Shown one piece after another: positions 20,919-33,000 of a DNA stretch of 64,000 nucleotides; position 1 is the stretch's first letter; every line of letters starts with the position of its first letter. The stretch lies in assembly GCF_037042905.1 (NCBI RefSeq), contig NC_087261.1:25316317-25380316 (forward strand). Direction: 5' to 3'. The notes under the pieces were generated by a model. That model was not told the DNA's origin. It did not search any database and was given only the letters and a program-made list of their open reading frames with translations. Origin of the DNA: Lytechinus pictus. Its lineage: Eukaryota; Echinodermata; Echinoidea; Temnopleuroida; Toxopneustidae. A program made the position numbers and the translations under genes.

Positions 20919-23480
20919 TATTGAAATTGAAATAAGAGTTGGTCAGTGTAGTGTGAGGATTGTATAAAACATTGCAAGTTCAGTTCTTTTTTTTTTCAAA
21001 AAGGGGTTTTCTACATAAATCATTTTTGCATAAAAACTATATCTACTTGCTTTTACTCAGTGCAAAATAGAAATACAATATCAAATATCGCGCAAAATAT
21101 AAATACAAATATCAATTCATAATAGAAATTTGATAAAACATGATTATCTTTTTTCACACTGTACCTTCTGAACAAATGACCAAAACAATACATTTTCTAC
21201 TAAACCTCTTGAATAAGAAACAACATAAAACCATAAAAATAATGATAAATCAAATAAAAAATGGTGAAATACATGAATGAAAACAACAATTATTTATGCA
21301 ATTTAAGAAAACTTTCCTCATTAATACTTAGTGAAAGGCGAATTATCTTTTACCACATTTTGTCTGGCTGAATAATACATTTCATGTAAGTAACAAAATA
21401 GAAGTCAATATGACACATATGCCTGAAAGCTTGGCCCTTCTCTTCATTACTTTAAAAATGTACAAAATTTCAGTAGCATGAGAATACTGGGAGGTCAGTT
21501 TTAATCAGGACTAGTGCATCTGTATGGATATTACATGCCTGAATAAGATGTGCATGTATATCAATTTGGCAATTTTGTTCATATATTTGGACATGGCCAT
21601 ACACAGCGGGGGGGGGGGCAGTTGCTCCCCCAGAAATTTTGAAAATTTACATTTTTTTACTGAACATTTTCACAAAAGTCACCAAAGTATGTGCCAAATC
21701 CTTCAATTTAACTTGACAAAATGAAAAAAAGCCCCAATGACAAGCTTGGTCGCTTTCGAAGTTTTTTTTCGAAAAAGTTTACGCGTGCTGCGCCCCCCCC
21801 CCCCCCCCCGCAAAATATTTCTGCGTACAGCCATGTATTCAGATATGTATGTCACTCAATGTTGGATGAACATTTGAAAATCAGAAAAAGTAATTTTCTA
21901 CATTTTTGGTAAAATGATGATGAGCATTTCAAAATATTCAAATACATGTACCAATAAAGTTAATTATTCTTCTGTATTCCCATACCTAAAATATGCAAAG
22001 TAAAGATATGAATGATTAACATGTAGGGCTGTTATGGGTTATATATTCTTCACAAAAGCAAAATAAAACTAAAAGGTTCTCAAGGTGCTTTATATAAATA
22101 TCACAGATGACTAACTACAAAACAGACGTTTATCTACATGCAATTTCTGGCCTTAAGCCGAGTATCTAAATGTAGGAGTTAAATTTAAATAGCTTCACAA
22201 TTTAACATTCTTTGGTTCAATGAATACACATAAATACTTTCATTATTTTCAAGTCCTAAAGTCAATTACATATATTTCAATGGTTCATTCTTATATCCAC
22301 ATCCAGCAAAAAATTAAAACAATGATTGTGAATGCAAATAAATTTCTAAATCAATTAAACAGAAAAATAATTAAATTTCAGACGGATAGATGGTAACTTA
22401 GACAACAACAACAACACTTTGAAATGTACCTAAAATCCTTTGAAATTAAAAAAAAAATCATAAAGTCAACCTTAACGTAGCGTATCTTTTTAAAAACAAT
22501 ATAATTGCTCGAAAAATATTATTTTTAAAAGTATCAAACAATCTTGTCAGGAAATTCAGGATAAAAAATTACCATTACATATTTTTTTGAATCCACATAT
22601 AAGCCAGACAAATGGTTCAAATCATCGCCAATACATAAGGCAACACATCAAAAGCCTGTGCCACTCCTTTTAGCAGACATCCCACTCAGTGTATTTCACA
22701 ACAGCTTTAGCTCATTCCCTATTGTTTTGTTTCTTCGATGCTGACATGGAAATATTAGTGAATAAAAGACGCTTTCTGCATTCCTGCAGAAAGTCTTGGC
22801 CCTGACTTCATTCAAGGTGCTCAAACCAAGCTAAAATCTTGTAACACAAAACTAAAAAGTGCTTGCTGTGGGGCTCTTTTTACACCTGATTAGATTAGCC
22901 ATAATTTACAAGTGCACCAAAGCGCCCCCAGAAAAGCAACATGCAAGAGAATGTTTATAGCTACATATATATATATATACGAACAAAACTACATTTAAAA
23001 CAAAAAATGTGGACAGCCTTTTGGGTACGATTCTCAGCAATTCATCAGTCTCAATCTACATGTACATATAGTGTCATACACAACCTCTTAGATATCAAAC
23101 GAAGAAACATCTAGCATTTTTTAATAATTTTTGGTGCCAGTTGAAAGCAATTTTACCTAGCATGACTCTACCTAATTGCCATGTACACTACCATGAGGCT
23201 CATACACAATGCATAAGTGTTGACAGCCTCAATAAAAACTTATGATAAAAAATACGATTAGCTGCCATACATGTAAATACAGTGGCCTAAATATTACAAC
23301 ATACATGTATGCTGTTATGGAAAATGATATCATTCAGCACAAGTTATTAGGTAAGCCTACTGTCTAAAGACAAGCCAATTTTCATCGTCATTGGGGTGTT
23401 AAAACTTTGTATTTCAAAGAGAAAGATTTTCAGGGCAGCTCCACAAGAGCTGAATTTCAAAAATATAACCATTGGTTGTA
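20919..23480. other. AT-rich intergenic stretch without a gene
   Basis: No conserved exon recognised. G and C homopolymer runs occur at about 21608 and 21795. Long untranslated sequence of a neighbouring transcript cannot be excluded. Confidence 0.6.
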
Positions 23481-23489
23481 TCCTCATAC

Positions 23490-23917
23490 AGACCTGCCAA
23501 CCTCTGGGAATGAAAAACTGTATTCTGTGATAAAAAGACTGTATTTTTCCCCAAAAAAGTGTATTTCATAATAAAATGCTTGGCGCACTCGCTCATCGTG
23601 GCGCTCGAGCTGCATGCAAGCTAAAATGCGCACTGCTCTTGCAGATGAAAAAAAATACATTAAAACGTGTTTATCTTCACCCTGGTTTTAACAAAATGAT
23701 TGAAAAAAAAACAAGTTGTAAACCTGAAATAACATTGATCTAATAACCATATTTGTGTATGTTTTATGAAATAGAGACATATAGAGATGATTTTTCTCAA
23801 TAAATTACGATTTTGAAAAAAAAAAAAAAAATATTTTTTAAAGAAAAAACTTACTGCCGTATTTTGGTTGCAAAAACGTACTAACTACGGCTAAAATGTA
23901 CTGGTTGGCAGGTCTGC
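23490..23917. mobile_element. TIR element, CAGACCTGCCAAC family
   Basis: Left end CAGACCTGCCAACCTCTGG and right end CTGGTTGGCAGGTCTG. Internal GAAAAACTGTATTCTG and ACTGCCGTATTTTGG motifs suggest diverged arms. Confidence 0.65.
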
Positions 23918-24006
23918 TCATATTGTCTGAAAACAGTTTCCTTATTCCTGTAGAGGACTCTTCCTAGACAAAAGAAATTTACTACTTACATGCATGTCAT
24001 GAATAT

Positions 24007-24024
24007 ATATAGATAGATAGATAA

Positions 24025-24099
<75 letters not shown>

Positions 24100-24138
24100 C
24101 ATGTAGATAGATAGATAGATAGATAGATCGATAGATAA

Positions 24139-24199
<61 letters not shown>

Positions 24200-24260
24200 T
24201 AGATAGACAGATAGATGGATGGACAGATAGACAGATAGATAGATAGATAGATAGATAGAC

Positions 24261-24338
<78 letters not shown>

Positions 24339-24356
24339 ACAGATAGATAGATAGAC

Positions 24357-24437
<81 letters not shown>

Positions 24438-24460
24438 CATGTAGATAGATAGATAGATAA

Positions 24461-24521
<61 letters not shown>

Positions 24522-24586
24522 CAGATAGATCGATAGATAGACAGATAGATAGATAGATAGATAGATAAACAGATAGATAGATAGAC

Positions 24587-24639
<53 letters not shown>

Positions 24640-24662
24640 CATGTAGATAGATAGATAGATAA

Positions 24663-24693
<31 letters not shown>
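24007..24693. repeat. GATA microsatellite with higher-order structure
   Basis: About 690 bp of (GATA)n, with GACA, GATC, GATG and AAATA variants. The interruption TACATGTAGATAGA occurs three times. A variant string with GATAAACAGATA followed by GACAGATA and then TACATGTA occurs twice, showing block duplication. Frames reading YLSI repeats on the minus strand are not genes. Confidence 0.97.
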
Positions 24694-25100
24694 TATATAA
24701 ATATAACATTAACACCCCAACGACAATATCTGACATTTTGAAGCCAAAATGTCCGTTAGTTGCTTGTTACAGAGAGCCTTGCCCGACACGACAGCCTATG
24801 GTGGGTTTTCAGCTAGGTGTTCAGATATAGAAGTGGTGGAACAAGCGTGATTAATAATTCATAAACAAAGAATACAGTCGATATTCGAAGTTCTCTATCA
24901 CATAATTTACAAGCGAATGATGCATGAGAAATAAGACTATTTTTGGTTCCATGTTCCACTGCATGTATATCATTGAAGAAAAGGAAGATGTAGTAGAAAT
25001 GTTGACTCCCTGGTATTGCTATTTCTCTGATAAAACTGCCTGTGATTGATTGAATCTTCATCTAGCATCTAGCACCCACAAATGTATTTCAAAGTTACCC

Positions 25101-25368
25101 ATGTTTTTATTGAATTAACATAAGTGATCTGTCAATATCTAACACTCATTTCATCATACACTTTGTTATGTTTTTATTGAATTAACAAAAGTTATCTGTC
25201 AATATCTAACACTCATTTCATCATACACTTTGTTATGTTTTTATTGAATTAACATAAGTTATCTGTCAATATCTAACACTCATTTCATCATACACTTTGT
25301 TATGTTTTTATTGAATTAACATAAGTTATCTGTCAATATCTAACACTCATTTCATCATACACTTTGTT
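25101..25368. repeat. Four tandem copies of a 67-bp unit
   Basis: Near-identical units from ATGTTTTTATTGAATTAACA through CATCATACACTTTGTT. On the minus strand, the HMBOX1 sense, each unit carries an AATAAA motif. They lie about 1.5 kb past the HMBOX1 stop. Confidence 0.95.
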
Positions 25369-25460
25369 AAGCTGCGCCAGTTTGCAGACAATCATTCTTC
25401 CAGCGAAACTGATTCAGTTGCCAACCAGAATCTGCATAATGGGACATTTGATAATTATCA

Positions 25461-26052
25461 TTAAAGGAGAATGAAACCTTTGGAAGAAGATAGCTTATGT
25501 GAAAACAAAAAATCAAAGAAACAGACCAACGAAAGTTTGAGGAAAATTGGACAAATAATGAAAATGCTATGAGCATTTGAATATTGCGATCACTAATGCT
25601 ATGGAGATCTTCACATTGGCAATGCGACAAAGATGTGTGATGTCACTTGTGAACAACTCTCCCCATTACTTTAGTATATATTTCACTTAAAATGCCTCTT
25701 TTATCACATCTATCAGTAGATCATGTGTTCTTTCTATAGGAGGGCATGTAAAATAGATTTTTTTTTAAATACATAATGGACAAAGAATTTGTATCACCAT
25801 AAGAAAAAGCAAAAAGAAACATTTTGGGGGTATTTTATAGTCCATCAAAGGGAAAGTTGTTCACATGTGACATCACACATCCTTGTCGCATTGCCAATGG
25901 GAGGATCTCCATAGCATTAGTGATTGCAATATTCAAATGCTCATAACCTTCTAATATTTGTTTGATTTTTCTCAAACTTTCTTTGTTCTTATTCTTTGAT
26001 TTTTCTGTTTCGACACAAGCCTAATTGTTCCAAAGGTTTCATTCTCCTTTAA
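25461..26052. mobile_element. TTAA-bounded inverted-repeat element, family A copy 2
   Basis: Ends TTAAAGGAGAATGAAACC and GGTTTCATTCTCCTTTAA. It shares body motifs with 8079-8670 and 46391-46986 (AGCATTTGAATATTGCGATC, CCAATGGGAGGATCTCCATA). Confidence 0.9.
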
Positions 26053-26504
26053 AATGATGAATATATTTAACCCAAATTAGTACTTAACACCAAGTCGGTA
26101 GGTCTCTTCATGGATATATGCCAGGCAAGGTAATACACTGAGGATATTAATCCAAAACAGCATATTAATTGATTTGGGTTTGATTGTCAAGAATGACCTT
26201 CTTATCTTACAAATAAATATATTTTTTTTAAGTATGACCTCTTTAATTTCATACACAGATAATACAGTTATAAATATTAAATTATTGTCACTCACATACT
26301 TCAGCAATATCATTTGTTAAAAACTCTCTCACATAAGAATACTTAGTGTTCAGGATTGTACAGTGTTGACGTTCCAAAGGTGTCGTAATCATACAACCAG
26401 TGCTAGTGCGGTCAAGAAGCCAAAAAGCAATGGTCATTACCGCTTGTGCCGACACTGCACCAAGATGGTGCAAGCACCTCAATGGTTCATGTAACATCAG
26501 AAGT

Positions 26505-26690
26505 AGCACCAATGACTACACAAAGGGTAAACAACAATATCTTCAATAAGTACACCAAAGGTTACACTAATTGAAACACCAATGGTAATACCAAAGGTAA
26601 CATCAATTGCAGCACCAGAAGTATTATCAAAATAACACCAATGGTAATATTAATAGTAACACCAATGGTAACACCCACTCTGACACTGGG
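26505..26690. repeat. Degenerate ACACCAATGGTA minisatellite
   Basis: Loose 12-15 bp units related to AACACCAATGGTAA, just beyond the HMBOX1 stop and probably in its 3' untranslated region. Confidence 0.6.
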
Positions 26691-26820
26691 CTATGACAGA
26701 TGGTACTCACAACTCAACAACACCTAATCTGACACTGCACCAAGAAGGTGCCAACACATTAAACACTAGCTCCTTATTGAAATCACGCACAGCAGCCTCA
26801 AATTTTGACTTCAAACACCA

Positions 26821-27005
26821 TCACGTATCGGCTTCGGTCTTGACCTGAGGGTCATCCGTCCTCTCTTCCACCGCCTTCATGAGGGTCATGATGGAGTTGT
26901 TGACTTCTACCAGCTGGGTCGCGACCTCTGCGGGATCCTGGTGGGAGTCATCGCCCCCCATGTGATCCATCATACTGCCATTGTTGGGATCATCTTCAAG
27001 CTCAC
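26821..27005 (-). CDS. HMBOX1: HMBOX1 last coding exon
   Basis: Acceptor TTGACAG, stop TGA at 26823-26821. Encodes GELEDDPNNGSMMDHMGGDD and the conserved HQDPAEVATQLVEVNNSIM segment. It ends VKTEADT, which contains a psi-K-x-E sumoylation consensus (VKTE) in the same place as human IKTE. Confidence 0.95.
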
Positions 27006-30000
27006 CTGTCAAAAATTACATAAGAAAATTTCATGTTGAATTTTTTTCACCTTGCAATTTTTCATTCAACTTCTGTTCGCAATTCATTATGACTTTTGTT
27101 CAGGAGTCTACATACTGCTTATGATAAATTTTTTCGCTTCATGTACATTAAGAAATAAAACAGCAATGTCGTAAATTCAAGCAGCGCACTTTGCAAAAAT
27201 GTCTCATGAGTTTTTTGTTTTTGCTTGTAAGACTTTACTGGAGGCCCAACACCTTTTTTCTTCAGTGATGACCCTTCTTGGGGAGTGGCTTGTCAATATA
27301 TTTGAGAAAATGGCGTGGAGGGCCGTGGTGTAGTGGTTCTGACTCTCGCCTTGTGAACAGAGGGTCGTGTGTTCAAATCCCACTGCGGTCTAGCGTCCTT
27401 TGGCAAGGCGTTAATTCACACTTTGCCACTCTCGACCCAGGTGCTAAATGGGTACCCGGTAAGATGTGAAAGTCATTGTAGCTTGTCCAGTACTGGCAAC
27501 TGACTGGAATATTCCCCAGGGAGTGGAAGATGTGCATACATTGTGTGCGGGAATGACTAATTGAATCCGATGACCGGGGTAATAATATATCCGTTAAACG
27601 CTTAGACACGTCGTTCCGATATATTAAGCGCTATATAAAAGCGGACTATTATTATTATTATAACCCCCCTTCCACAAAAATCCTGGATCCACATCTGATA
27701 GATGTATCATAAAATTTCTAACCTGTCATGTCACCATCATTTGTCAGATCAGCGCTTGAGCCATCGATATAATCCACTTCAGGCATGGAGTCATCATCGT
27801 GAGAGACATTTCTTGTAATTATTGTTTCTCCAGCTGTAAACAATAAGGAATAAAGAGACTAAGTGTATCGAGTACCATTATACTGCCGTACTTTGGCAAA
27901 AGCAAGCAAGTTACAAAAGTATCATTTGTTGTAGATGAGCAATGTGTGTTCGTCATTTAGATAGGCATCAATGCAATTTGACAGTACATTTTCTTCAATA
28001 TCTTTCCAAAGAATGATCATTTCTCCCCCAAATTTTGCCTGAACGTGCAACATACAAAGGGTGCTTAAGAAACAACAATAACTGAAATTTGACTGATGTG
28101 TCACTTGCTTTTTTTGCCAAAGTTGGGCAGCTTAGTGATGACATCACAGAAAACTTTTTTTTTTGCATTTTGGCGCTTTTTATATCATACTTTGGTGGGA
28201 CTTGATGAAGAACTCCTACGATCCAAATCTGGTGGAATCATTATAAAATATAAAAGTAGGGGGACCAAAAATATGAACTCATGAATACACAATTATCTCC
28301 ACTGTATCATTATTGGCCTGGTTCATAACATTTAGAACCAAGCTAACATACATTGATTAGCTAAAAATGGATTCACAATGTCATTTCTTGGGGCCCCCAT
28401 TCCCTGGTTCCCACCATTTTTGTGGAAGTATTTCATTGTGCTCTACTAAAATAGGACATCGAAAAATGCTCGAAAATTGAATTGAATTGAATTTCCACAA
28501 ACAAAGAAAAACTGATGACTTCATACTTCAGTATTGCTATAGAAAGACCACCTGTATGCAAGGACCATAATTTGTAATTCCCTTTGAAAATTTTCCACAT
28601 GAAATATATATTAATAGTATATATGAATCTTTCCAAAAGGACCACCTGCTCACAAAGATTGCATCTCTTCTCCAAGTCTCCCTTGGGTAGGCTTTATATA
28701 CAGGTTTCACAGTATTAAGTCATCTAATCATCAGCAGTAAAAGAAGCTTATTATATACATGGCTACATGTATTTCCAAACTGACAATTTCACTAATTGGT
28801 AATTTGATGACCTTCTTCTTGACCTAAATTTTGCTGGGACTGGCAGGTGCAATACACCGGGTGATCACCCTACTCTTTGATGAATAGCGTATTGGTTTTA
28901 ACATGCATAGGTTGTGACTCTCCTATACACGGAACCAATATATGCGTCCTTTCCGATGGACAGAGTGTTTTCCAATTGAATTCACACCTACACTGAATAC
29001 AGTGGTGAGGCACGCTAACACACAAAGCTAGAGCATCAGACTTTTTTGTTAGACTTTTTAGACTATGACAACCTAGTTTAAACAGGGTCAGTTATTAGGC
29101 AAGTTCCTCTCTTGCTGTCCCTCTCATACTTAATCCAATGGCTGATTTCAAGTTCAGTGCTGACCTTTTGGTGTTGGTGTTTGGTCAATTTTTACACAAT
29201 TATAACACCAAAAATAAAATGAAGATGGTCCCGAAAAAGTCAAGCACTAGTTGTTGAGATGTCAATAATGAGATCTGGATCAGTTTTACAAACTCTGAAT
29301 AAGTTTCGGAGCTAGGGGAAGCAATCCAAATTTCAACATCAACACCAAGGCCAACACCGGACTTGAAATCACTCATTGGGTGATTTCAAGTTCGGTGTTC
29401 GGGGTTGGTGTTGGTGTTGAGAGCGTAAAAAGGCAGCTGAACCGAGCTGGGTTCAGAGGAATAATACCGATTGCTATATCGAAAACACATGACGTCACGC
29501 CTCTGCGCTGCGCTGCTAAATCATCTCAACTTCACGCGAGAAGTCTCAACGACGAAAATGAAATCGGAGAGAAATGCATTAAATTCTCATCGTACAGAAT
29601 ACCAATGTTTTAATTAATTCAAGAATTCAAAAGAGTGAACATTATTCTTCATCAAAATATATACAGCTCAAATGATTTGTACTCATCTTAACTGTAAAAG
29701 CTAATTTTACGGGGATGTTTCATCGTGTTCGCCGCCCGTTCACGAGCTTGAGATTGCCAACACCAACACCGAACTTGAAATCATGATTTTCCCAATCCCT
29801 GGCGGTTGGTGTTGGTGAATGGGGAAATTGCACGTAGATCGTCAACACCAGCCGCAGTGCTGGGTTCAGCAGACGACATTCAACACGAACTGCCGGAAAT
29901 ACGTCATATTTTCCGAGGTCAATCCCAACACCAGCCTGATTTCAAGTACGGTGTTGTGGCTGGTGTTGGTGTTGTCACAACACCAACACCAGATTTCAAC

Positions 30001-33000
30001 ACCGTACTTGAAATCACCCATTGTATACACTGATGTAAGTCCAAGCGGTAGATCTGTTGTTCAGGGGGAATGATCTATTGAGTCATCCCCCCCCCCCCCA
30101 CTTGAATAATATGACGTCACGGATTAACGCCAATGAATATATACTTTATTGTTGTTCTCGTGAATTTAATTCTTTGTATATATGTAGATTTATGATATAT
30201 GTTTGTAATGTATTCTATGTATTTTTTATGAGCAAATAAATTGAAATTGACATATCAATATCAATGACAATACCCACAAATATGAAAAGTACATTGTTTC
30301 AATTTCAATTCATTTGCTCATAAAAATCTATACAAAGTATCGTATTCACAAAATAAAAAAACAACAAGAAATAGAAATAAACATTGGATTGAATATGAGA
30401 GGGACAGCAAAAAAGGAACAAGCCTTGTGATTAGCTGACCCAATAACATAATAATTATACAAAAACTTCAATAACAAAGATAGAAAAAAAATCACTTACC
30501 TACAACGTAAAGGGGGGGTTGCCTATAATGCCTGAATGAAAATTATACAAACAAACTTTATGAATAACTATCTGTTTCCAAAATAAGATGTAGATGGTCC
30601 AATTGCGTGAATTCAGGCAGTGAACCTATTGCTCAGGGGGACAAACTACTGTCACATCCCCACCCCCCATGAATTGCATGAGATCATGTATTTACGCCTG
30701 TTAGACAGGTTATTAGATGCTGGTGTTTACACTTACCCATTCTCTTCTTACGATTAGCGTCTTTCCTTCTATTGGCAAACCAGTTGTAAACTTTGCTCGG
30801 ATTGACTCTGCTGTGTTCAGGAATATCGTTACCTGGATAAAATGAAAATAATTCGGTCAAAAGAGCTTTAAAAATTAAATATTGTGAGAAACAAGATGAC
30901 CACTAAGGTACCTCACAATAAAATACTGGCCACTTTTTGTCACAGCTTATAGTAGGATTCTGGGAATCTATTCTCCATTTATATTGAGTGTCTTTAGAAA
31001 TGTTTTTTAAAAAAACAACCTAACTTAAAGTTAGGATAACCCATTTATGTCAAAATAAGGCAGAATAATAGGTAAATATGCCACTTCATAATGTTGGTTC
31101 AAGAACGCCCATAGCAAAATATCTTTGCGCACTGCATCGGTGCAGAAACACCCTTACACAATGCACTCTTGCGTGCTGCTTAGGGCGTTTTTGCATGCAT
31201 GCAAAGCACAAAAGTGTGGTGTTAAGGGTGTTCTTTCACCGACACAACTTGGCCTACACCCACTTGCATACTGTCTGTTTGGTTTCATTTTCAACCCACT
31301 TGGTCTAATCACTTTGACTCTCACCTGAAGCTTCTTGCATAGCATTACACGCATCAGACAGTCTGATACGTTCCATGTCGTTGGGGTACGGGTTCTTCTT
31401 GAAGTACGCCTCCAGGACCTTCAGGCAGTTGTCCTTCCAGACGAACCTCTCCCGCCGCTTGCCCGTATTCGCAGCGGAGTTGTTGCCCGTGGACTGGGTC
31501 GGAGTCTGGTATGGGGCGTAACGCGGCTGCAGAGGGCGGACTCGATGCTGGCTGATGTGCGGGGAGGAAGCAGAGTTGTCTTGTTCTGGTGTACTGTTAA
31601 TGACACCTACAAATGGAAATGAAAGAATGAGAACAAAATTCACATGAAGTCAAATCACTCAATGAAACTTCCCAAAATGAGACAACTAAGTCTTGTGGCA
31701 TTTGCCTGCACTCTAGCCACATGAAGAACAAAAAAACTAATTCAGTACTGACTGTAAGTACCCAATTAGACATCAGCAAAGAAGGCATAGAAATGGTGGC
31801 AGCAGTGGGATCGAAAATACTTAAAGCTAGGAATAAGCCCTGATTAAACAAGAATTTTAGAACACTCTTTGAATGCTGAGTTTCATCTTACTTCTCCAAT
31901 ATGGTCTAATGGGGTAACTTACATGTAATAATAATAATATGCAACATTTATATATAGCGCTTAATGTTTCTAAGCGCTGCATACTATTACCCCGGCTTAA
32001 GCACGGCTACCCTGATCGGGCGCATCAAGCATTCAAGGAATTCCTTCCTACCAGGTACATATTTACTACACCTGGGTCGAGAGTGGCAAATGTAGATAAA
32101 CGCCTTGCCAAAGGACGCTAGTGCTGCGGTGGGATTTGAACCCCGGACCTTGTGGCATGTAGTAAGTTTTAGTGATCAGATATGATTTGCCTGCAATTTA
32201 GCCACATGAAGAACTTAAAAACTAATTCAGTACTGACTGTAAGTACTCAATTAGACATCAGCAAAGAAGGCAGAGAAATGGTGGCAGCAGTGGGATCGAA
32301 AATGCTTTAACACACTTTTAAAAAAAAGGAATGTTGGATTTCATCTTACTTCTTCAATATGGTCTAATGGAGTAAAGTCAGTTTTAGCAATCAGATATAT
32401 GATTATTAATGTGAAGGGGACAAACTACCAAAATCCAATATCCAGAAGATATGACCCAGAGCTCAAACCTTGGATATAGTACTGAATCAGTATTTCAAAA
32501 TTTATGAAACACTCCCCCTATACTACTACTACTACTCCTACTACTACTACTACTAATAATAATAATAATAGTAAACAGTTCTTATTTAACACATATCACA
32601 TTATGATCATAGACGTATGATTAAACGTATCTGCACTTCCAAAGGACATGGATATTATTACCCCGGTTTTAGCTTGACAGCCGTAATTCCTTTCAGCACA
32701 CATGCATTTCAAGGAAGTAATTCCTACCAGGTACCCATGCATTTACATTTTCATTAAGATATATGCACATTAGTTCAGATAAACCTGTCTGACTTTCATC
32801 TTTCAAAGAGAGGGTAGTGGGTTCAATTCCAGCCAAGATATGTTTAAATGTATCCACACTGTGCTGCACTCAACCCATGTGAGGTGAATGGGTACCTGGT
32901 ACATATTAGAATTAACCCGTTGGAGAAAGAGTGATATTGCTACATGTGTTTTCCATAGCCTCCATCCCACATATATATTCGGAAGATGGTGCTGTAGAGC

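Noticed and set aside
23942-24736. Long minus-strand open frames reading YLSI repeats (264 and 218 codons); similar at 38843-39605
   Set aside because: Direct translation of the GATA microsatellite; all frames are open because the unit has no stop in that register.
27321-27400. A tRNA gene at the A/B-box-like head
   Set aside because: No cloverleaf or anticodon arm is convincing; it continues into a SINE body and tail shared with several other loci.
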